From assembly GCA_900772715.1 (NCBI GenBank), contig CAAGRN010000221.1:1-8258 (forward strand): a stretch of DNA of 8,258 bases, given 5' to 3'. The DNA is from an uncultured Subdoligranulum sp. Lineage in GTDB: Bacteria > Bacillota_A > Clostridia > Oscillospirales > Ruminococcaceae. The translations under genes were made by a program, and so were the position numbers. Numbering within the stretch: position 1 is the first letter of the stretch; every line of letters starts with the position of its first letter. This document shows, one piece after another, positions 1-5,300 of the stretch. The notes beneath the pieces were generated by a model that saw only the letters and a list, made by a program, of their open reading frames with translations, made no database searches and had not been told where the DNA came from.

Positions 1-672
1 CATAGCCTGCAATTCGGCAATAAAACCATCAAAGGTGTCAGCAGCGGCCATGGCAAGCGCCACATCCTTGCGCACCATGCTGCGGATGGTCGGCTTGCCA
101 GTTTTGCCGCTGAGCCAATCGGCATAGCCTTGCCCTTTGCCGTCGGTTTCAATGACGGAGAGTCTGTTTTCCCGGCAGAGTTCATCCGAGATTTTTCGGA
201 TGCCATTATAATAGGTGTCAAAGTCATTCCGAAACATTCTTCCGTCCATAAAGGAAACCGAATTGGTTACGATGTGGTTATGCAGATGTCCCTTGTCCAG
301 ATGGGTGGAAACGGTGCATTCAAAGCGGTCTGCCAGAAATCGGCGTGCAAACTCGCAGCCGATTTGATGCACCTGCTCCGGCGTAGCCTCACCGGGGGAA
401 AAGCTCTGGATAATGTGGTACGCCAGAATGCCCTTGTCAGTTGGCATGAACCAAACGCGCTTGGTTTCTTCCATGCTTTGACAGGCAGTGTCCGGGTCAC
501 ATTGAAAGCCCGACACATACAGCTGGTGTTCGGTTTTGTCCTGATTTTGCGTATAGGATAACAGGCGCTTCAAATCGCTCTCGGTAAAGATTTCGGTTTT
601 ATTGGGATTGCTGGTGTAATCCAGACACCTTTGCAGATGATGCCTGACAGGTATGATTTTGGTATAGGCTAT
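1..672 (-). CDS. MOBP-type relaxase/mobilization nuclease, N-terminal 224 codons (partial)
   Basis: This is the relaxase that would nick one strand at oriT, stay covalently bound to the 5' end and pilot it into the recipient. Translating the minus strand gives an uninterrupted frame from 672 to the window edge. Numbering the ATA codon at 672-670 as residue 1, the protein begins IAYTKIIPVRHHLQRCLDYT. Tyr19 sits where MOBP relaxases carry the nucleophile. The metal-binding signature HLDKGHLHNH covers residues 124-133 (HxDxxHxHxH), as in the VirD2/MobA relaxase family (PF03432). The downstream FRNDFDTYYNGIRKISDELC stretch is also typical of the family. The start is odd: there is no ATG, GTG or TTG at the expected place, only ATA, yet a perfect AAAGGAGG lies 9 nt upstream. 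The ATA overlaps the mobC stop codon (ATAG), implying translational coupling. In-frame alternatives are TTG at 702, or downstream starts that would delete Tyr19. The C-terminal part lies outside the window. The family call is firm; the start is not. Confidence 0.9.
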   Translation of the reverse strand, partial: MAYTKIIPVRHHLQRCLDYTSNPNKTEIFTESDLKRLLSYTQNQDKTEHQLYVSGFQCDPDTACQSMEETKRVWFMPTDKGILAYHIIQSFSPGEATPEQVHQIGCEFARRFLADRFECTVSTHLDKGHLHNHIVTNSVSFMDGRMFRNDFDTYYNGIRKISDELCRENRLSVIETDGKGQGYADWLSGKTGKPTIRSMVRKDVALAMAAADTFDGFIAELQAM

Positions 673-983
673 GGCACACCGCCTCCTTTGATATACATCC
701 AAACTTTTTCCATGATCTGTCTTGCAATCAGAAGGTCCGTGTTGTTTGCGTTTCCGGTGGCATTTGCCACATGGGCAAGCTGATTCAGATTGTTGCCAAG
801 GGCAGATATTTGGTAAGACATTTTTAAGTAATCTGCTGTCGGGCGTTCCAAAAGCGGTGCATTCATCAGCGCCTTGCGCAGTACCTGCTCTTGGTTGAGT
901 CCGGTGCTTTTGCTCAGATAAAGCAGACGATCTTTCTCGGACTGATTCAGCCGCAATAATTTTTTATAGGGGCGTTCTCTCAT
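669..983 (-). CDS. mobC: MobC-like relaxosome accessory protein (104 aa)
   Basis: This is a small DNA-binding accessory protein expected to bind oriT, open the strands and recruit the relaxase. The product begins MRERPYKKLLRLNQSEKDRL, a basic N terminus that looks like a ribbon-helix-helix DNA-binding segment. The C-terminal half carries the MobC-family signature around residues 56-80, in which ISALGNNLNQLAHVANATGN corresponds to the conserved 'xxGNNLNQLAxxxN' motif (PF05713 from memory). The length of 104 aa is normal for the family. The start ATG has only a weak GGATGG-type ribosome binding site. The gene follows the recombinase-like gene after a 39-nt gap that holds an inverted repeat, and its TAG stop overlaps the first codon of the relaxase, as usual for mobC-relaxase pairs. 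The family call is strong; binding to the adjacent repeats is inference. Confidence 0.9.
   Translation of the reverse strand: MRERPYKKLLRLNQSEKDRLLYLSKSTGLNQEQVLRKALMNAPLLERPTADYLKMSYQISALGNNLNQLAHVANATGNANNTDLLIARQIMEKVWMYIKGGGVP
682..689 (-). promoter_or_regulatory. Shine-Dalgarno for the relaxase, inside the mobC 3' end
   Basis: The minus strand reads AAAGGAGG here, a near-perfect anti-16S match within the last codons of mobC. Nine nucleotides separate it from the ATA at 672. This is ideal spacing, so it marks the intended relaxase start even though that codon is not a canonical initiator. Confidence 0.75.
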
Positions 984-1007
984 AGTTCACCATCCAAGAC
1001 GGGGGTT

Positions 1008-1026
1008 TTAGGGGTGCTTCCCCTAA
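1008..1026. repeat. 7-bp perfect inverted repeat TTAGGGG/CCCCTAA
   Basis: TTAGGGG (1008-1014) and CCCCTAA (1020-1026) form a perfect 7-bp stem with a 5-nt loop (TGCTT on the plus strand). It overlaps the TAG stop (1025-1023) of the recombinase-like gene. No T-run follows on either strand, so a simple terminator role is unlikely. Confidence 0.8.
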
Positions 1027-1502
1027 CAAGAGGGCGATGTGATATCACATTGCCGTGCTTGCTCGTACTGTTCCTGCGGAACAGTACGCCGTCTGCCAAA
1101 AGGTTTTGCGCACTGGTGCCGTGCCGCATAGGTGTCAATTTTTCTGCCCAGCTTGAAATTTGCGGCACGGTATTCGATGTTATATTCCGTGGCGACCACC
1201 TTTACCCTGTGCTTCATAAGCTGCCTGAAAAACAAAAAGAGGTGCCCTTCGCTGCAGCTGATATGGCGCATCCGGCAGATATACACGGTGTCGATATCGC
1301 CTTTGCGGATATGCCGCAGCATCTCCCGGTATCCGGGGCGCAGCAGCCAGCCGCAATGCGCATCGGTGCTGCTGCCCACAACGGTGCAGCCATCAGCATG
1401 AGCCTGTAAGGCGCAAACTTTTATGCTGTCCATGGTCCCCACATAGTCGCCGGGAATTCTGGCATAAAGCCATACGCGGCAGGCGCTAAGTTCTTTTTCC
1501 AT
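1023..1502 (-). CDS. serine-recombinase-like protein lacking the catalytic serine (159 aa)
   Basis: The product resembles the N-terminal resolvase/invertase catalytic domain (PF00239). VWLYARIPGDY (residues 10-20) matches the 'xxxYARVSTxxQ' strand, RPGYREMLRHIRKGDIDTVY (55-74) matches the 'RPGLxxLLxxxxxGxIDxVxV' block, and CRMRHISCS matches 'xxDRLSRS'. Key residues are changed: the catalytic Ser is Pro17, and the second Arg of the DRLxR motif is Cys83; the YAR Arg15 and Arg79 remain. No large C-terminal recombinase domain follows, only a short basic tail (KPFGRRRT). It therefore probably cannot cut DNA and may be a DNA-binding or relaxosome accessory protein. The ATG at 1502 has AAGGGA 12 nt upstream; an in-frame start at 1553 would overlap the sortase gene and is less likely. 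It lies 23 nt after the sortase stop. The fold resemblance is good; the function is unknown. Confidence 0.75.
   Translation of the reverse strand: MEKELSACRVWLYARIPGDYVGTMDSIKVCALQAHADGCTVVGSSTDAHCGWLLRPGYREMLRHIRKGDIDTVYICRMRHISCSEGHLFLFFRQLMKHRVKVVATEYNIEYRAANFKLGRKIDTYAARHQCAKPFGRRRTVPQEQYEQARQCDITSPSC
1033..1054. repeat. 22-bp near-perfect palindrome centred on GATATC
   Basis: The core ATGTGATATCACAT (1037-1050) is a perfect 14-bp palindrome. The outer GGC/GCC bases extend it to 22 bp with a single mismatched pair (1036/1051). A loopless palindrome of this kind is typical of a dimeric DNA-binding site. It lies inside the final codons of the recombinase-like gene. Confidence 0.85.
1064..1088. 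repeat. 11-bp perfect inverted repeat with 3-nt loop
   Basis: CGTACTGTTCC (1064-1074) and GGAACAGTACG (1078-1088) are exact reverse complements separated by TGC. The hairpin lies in coding sequence for the basic C-terminal tail (RTVPQEQY region) of the recombinase-like protein. It is one of three inverted repeats packed into about 80 bp before mobC. Confidence 0.9.
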
Positions 1503-1525
1503 AATTTTCTTGTTTCCCTTCAATA

Positions 1526-2275
1526 TTAGATTCGTTTGGCGATCACAAGCCATCTGCCGTCATCGGCGATGTTGTCGCAGGTGGAAAGCGTGAGCAGATT
1601 GTCGCCGTACTCAGCAAAGATGCCTGTATCGTACAGCGCCCGCGCTTGGCAGGCTGACACATAATCGGCAAATTCTTCCGGGGCAGCTGCGTCCACAAAC
1701 CGATAGAACGGGAACGCATCGGCAGCATCTGCCTGCACGGTCGTGTGGATCACAGCAAAAATTTCATAGGCACAGCTGCCCAGCACGGTATCGAACCAGA
1801 CGGTTTTGTGTGCTTGCCAGAAATCCTTGCTGCGGTACTTGGCAAGGTCTGCAAACATCGAGCCATCCTTCATGTTGTGGCCGTAGATGATCAGGTTGTC
1901 GGAGGGGGCAAGCGCATCGCAGTCTGCCTGTACAAAGGGGCAGCCGTAGTCCGTGTAATTTTTTTCAAAGTCGTGCTTCAGGTAATAGTTGGGATCTGCC
2001 GGTGTCTGCATCACGGGATAGTCGATGTTGGTGCCTTCGATTTGAATCCAGCCGACCATGTCAGGGTTGCGCTGATACAGTTTCTCGCGCTCGGACAGAA
2101 GACTCCCTTCCCCGGTGAGTTCGCCGGTATCAAAGTAAGAAGCAGAAGCTGCCAGCTGGCTGTACAGCGCTGCCTGCTGAGAAGACTGCCAAAAATACAG
2201 TGCCAGAATGCAAGAGCAAATGAGCAATGTGGTGCCCAATAAGCCAAACAGAAATGCGGTGATTTTTTGGTTCAT
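1526..2275 (-). CDS. class B-like sortase (249 aa)
   Basis: This is a membrane-anchored cysteine transpeptidase that cuts a sorting motif and joins the protein to the cell wall or to another pilin; the adjacent adhesin is the obvious substrate. The N terminus has a membrane helix (about residues 5-28, ITAFLFGLLG...LALYFW). The catalytic triad is visible: His133 in IIYGHNMKDGSMF, Cys233 in TLSTCDN, and Arg241 in GRWLVIAKRI. The NIDYPVMQTPADPNYYLKHD block (84-102) and the long insert between His and Cys are typical of class B (SrtB) enzymes. The start chosen is ATG 2275 (MNQKITAF), with GGAG 7 nt upstream. An in-frame ATG at 2338 also has a good SD (AAGGAG, 11 nt) and would add 21 residues encoded across a terminator-like hairpin. 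The TAA stop is followed after 23 nt by the recombinase-like gene. Confidence 0.93.
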   Translation of the reverse strand: MNQKITAFLFGLLGTTLLICSCILALYFWQSSQQAALYSQLAASASYFDTGELTGEGSLLSEREKLYQRNPDMVGWIQIEGTNIDYPVMQTPADPNYYLKHDFEKNYTDYGCPFVQADCDALAPSDNLIIYGHNMKDGSMFADLAKYRSKDFWQAHKTVWFDTVLGSCAYEIFAVIHTTVQADAADAFPFYRFVDAAAPEEFADYVSACQARALYDTGIFAEYGDNLLTLSTCDNIADDGRWLVIAKRI

Positions 2276-2286
2276 GTTCAAACTCC

Positions 2287-2316
2287 ATAAAAAATAAGGA
2301 GGCCCGCGAGGGCTCC
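2287..2316 (-). terminator. intrinsic terminator or attenuator between adhesin and sortase
   Basis: On the minus strand a GC-rich stem (GGAGCCC ... GGGCCTCC with a TCGC loop, 2316-2298, one bulged base) is followed by TTATTTTTTA (2297-2287). That is the classic Rho-independent pattern for transcripts coming from the adhesin gene. On the plus strand no T-run follows, so it acts on minus-strand transcripts only. It would let the adhesin mRNA end here, with only part of transcription reading into sortase and the mob genes. Confidence 0.7.
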
Positions 2317-2349
2317 CCAAAATTGCAAATTCGATCATTGTAGGAATCG

Positions 2350-2355
2350 CTCCTT
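2350..2355 (-). promoter_or_regulatory. strong Shine-Dalgarno before the alternative sortase start at 2338
   Basis: AAGGAG overlaps the adhesin stop codon (TAA, 2356-2354) and stands 11 nt before ATG 2338, which begins an open frame continuous with the sortase. Translation from here would read through the hairpin at 2298-2316 (encoding part of GSPRGPPYF). It could serve as a leader peptide that links translation to terminator folding, or simply extend the sortase N terminus. Confidence 0.45.
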
Positions 2356-5300
2356 AGTGTTCACTGTCCTCAGTTTCAGAGTCGCGCTCGGTGACAGCTT
2401 TGCTGTGGACACACTTGAAAATCAATACCGCCAGCCCGGCAAGCGAAATACCAGCTACGGTCAGCAGCACCCCCAACGGGAAGGTATCGCCGGTCTGCGG
2501 AATGATTGGCTGCGGTGCTGGAGTCGGCGCAGGTGTAGCGCTGGGTGTCGGCTGCGGGGTTTCCGTGGGATGCGGTGTTTCTTCGGGATGAGGCGTTTTT
2601 TCCGGGGTTCGAGCATCCTTCATCACAACAGTCTGCACTTCGCCGGTGGGAAGAACGGTAAATCGAATGCGCTCCGCAATGTCATATCCATCCGGTGCCG
2701 TGATCTCGGTGAGCGTGTAGTCACCGGCAGGCAGCTTTTCGATATAGTGCGGCGTATCAGTGGATACCCAGCGGTCGATTTGTTTGCAGTCCTTGTCGGT
2801 AATGGTAAGCTCTGCACCGGGGAGTTCCTTGCCTGTGACAATGTCCACCTTGGAAATTTGTACCTTCGTGATGTCATCGCGCATAATCACGGTCGCATCG
2901 TCCAGCGGTTTCCAGTCATCCCAAGTCCAGAACAGGAAATTCTTTGTGGTCAGGTAGTAAACCTCGGCTTCCTGCAGGTTGTTGCCGTCCTCGTCCACCT
3001 TTTGCAGCAGACGGAAGGTAATATTATCCGCCAGTGCGTAGCCATCGGCGGGGCGGGTTTCGGTCAGGGTGTAGGCATCACCCAGATGCAGCCCCGTCAC
3101 ACGGTGGGGCGTGTCGGTGGACACCCAGCTTTCTACAACATTTCCGTCAGAGTCTTTAATGCTCAAAGTGGCACCGGGCAGTTCCTTGTCGCTGGTCAAA
3201 TCGCGCTTGCTCACCCACATTTCGGTGGGGTTGTCGGTGCAGGTGCTCTCCAAAACCTGCACAGCCTCGCCGTCATAGGTAAAGGTGACTTCCATGGGCT
3301 CTTCATTGACATAGCAGCCCAGCGGGGCGCGGATTTCCTTGACGATATATTTGCCGCTGTTGGTGGTGGCATCCTTGTGGGTGCTGCTGCCGTACTTTTC
3401 GCCGCGGATGGGAATATCGCAATCGAAGTAGGTGGTGCCGTCCGCATTGGTTTCGGGGCTGGTAGCCACCAGCTCACCGGCTGCAAAAACAAGGCTGCCG
3501 TCTGCATCATAGATGTCATCGGCGGTGTACAGGTTAAACACGGCACCGGCGAGATATTTTCCGGTTTCGTGGTCGATCTTGTACACGCCCACACGGGCCT
3601 TTTCGCGGTCATTATAAAACTTCAGGGTCTGCTGCTCGGCAAGCGCGTCATCTGCATCTTTGCTGCGAACCACCGTGAAAGCCTGTTCAAAAGCATTATC
3701 GCCCGACTTGGCAATGCTCTTCGCCATTACCACATCGTTCAGCTCGTTGTCCCATGCAAAGGTGACATCATAGCTGTCCGCAGTGCTCACATAGCCATAC
3801 GGCGGCTTGGTTTCTGCGATGTGATAGCTGCCCAGCGGCAGGGTCACGCTGACTTCACCGATGGTGCTGTCGTGGATGACGCTCAGGAAATCATAGGTTG
3901 CCGCGGTGCGCGCAGGGGCAAACACGGCAGTGTCGGCGGTGCCGTCACCCGTCGTAACGACCGCCACCACATCGCCCTTGGCGTACCAGAGGGTGCGGTT
4001 GCCGTAGTTATCCAGCTGGCGATCCTGCGTGTAGATGTCCTCGGCTGCCGTGATGGTGTACTCGGCACCGGCCAGCGGGCGGGTTTCATAGGTGAAATTG
4101 CCGCTTTCTGCTTCGCCTGTCATCCACGGGTCAATGCCGTCCGGCTCAGACTGCCAGCCGTTCAGCACCTCGCCGGTCTTGCGGATGGTCAGCTTGCCAA
4201 GGGTTTCGTGGTTGGAATACTTTTCGCCGATCACAAGGGTGTCCATGCCGTTCTCGTTTTTATCACCGGTCGCCTGATACATTCGGTCGGTGGTGATGGT
4301 AAAGTCTACATAGAAACTGCCGTCTGCGTCATCGGCCAGGATCCCGTTTTCGTAACCTGCGGTATCCTTCCATTCGTTGTAGAAACCGTTGGGGCCGGTG
4401 ATCTCCACAATGCGGTATTTGCCCAGCGGCAGTTTTTCGGGCAGGGTCAGGATGCCTTCGGCGTTGGTATAAAAGGTGGTGACATTCTTGGTCAGGTGCC
4501 CATTTACGGTGTCGGTCATGGTCACCAGTTTGGGATTGCCCTGATCGTCATAGCGATAGTGCCCCATGTCATCCAGCCAGTAGATCTGGAACGCCGTGCC
4601 CGGCAGCAGTACCGGTTTGCCGGTTTCCTCGTCAATTTTGGTGATGCGGAGATAGACTTCGATTTCCTCGTCCAAAGCCGTGATCTTCTGATAGCTGTCA
4701 GAGCCGGTCAGAGCGCTGTCTTTGGGCGTTGCCATGGCACACCAAGGGTTGTTATCCTGCGCAGGATCAACGCTCACAAGGAACGGCTCTGCCTGATACA
4801 GATCCTTCGGGGTGGTGGTTTCCACCACAAGGTAGGTGCCATAGGGCAGCCCCTGCACGCGGATGTTGCCGGTGTCGTTGCTGAAGATCTCGGCCAGTTG
4901 GTATTCGTTGGCGTTGCCGGTGGGCTGCCATCCGCTACCCTTGCCGTTCTTGTTTTCTCCGGCAACGGTCAGGGTCTTGTTGTAGGCGGCGATCTCAGCG
5001 GCGTTGACTTCGTAAGTTTTGGCAACGGCCTGCGTTTCACCCGAGAAATCCCACTTCAGATGCGTATTGTCATAGCTTTTGTTGATATAGGCATCCAGAA
5101 TGCTTTGCAGCGTGTAAGCACCGGTGCGGGTCTGGTCAAATTGACTCACTTTGGAAAGGTCCGACACCAGATAAAAAGTAAATCCGGCGTTTTCCAGTTC
5201 CACACCATTGGACTGCCCGCTGGAGGAAACGATCTTACTGATTTCCACATTGCCCTTGGCAACCTGGTCTTGGCTTTCAGCAAGCTCGTTATCCGCATGG

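Larger units (their letters stand above)
984..1088 (-). other. candidate oriT region with three clustered inverted repeats
   Basis: The gap before mobC and the last ~65 bases of the upstream gene together contain three inverted repeats (1008-1026, 1033-1054, 1064-1088), followed by a C-rich stretch, AAAACCCCCG on the minus strand, next to mobC. Origins of transfer of MOBP elements commonly lie directly upstream of the mobC-relaxase genes and consist of such repeats beside a nic site. No nic sequence could be identified with certainty, so this is an inference from position and structure. Part of the region is also coding sequence. Confidence 0.4.

Noticed and set aside
130..561. 143-codon plus-strand open frame
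   Set aside because: It is antisense to the relaxase, whose frame has Tyr and HxDxxHxHxH signatures throughout the same stretch. No recognisable protein features on the plus strand.
1008..1026. TTAGGGG/CCCCTAA hairpin as a transcription terminator
   Set aside because: No T-run follows on either strand and it would separate two genes that look co-transcribed. A transfer-origin role fits better.
1014..1409. 131-codon plus-strand open frame over the recombinase-like gene
   Set aside because: The minus-strand frame shows resolvase-domain blocks and an RBS; the plus frame shows neither.
1023..1502. Active site-specific resolvase or integrase for the element
   Set aside because: The catalytic serine position is Pro17, the second active-site arginine is Cys83, and there is no large C-terminal domain, so excision or integration activity is not supported.
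1503..1553. ATG at 1553 as the recombinase-like start
   Set aside because: It would overlap the sortase 3' end by 28 bases. The ATG at 1502, preceded by AAGGGA and opening directly into the conserved domain, fits better.
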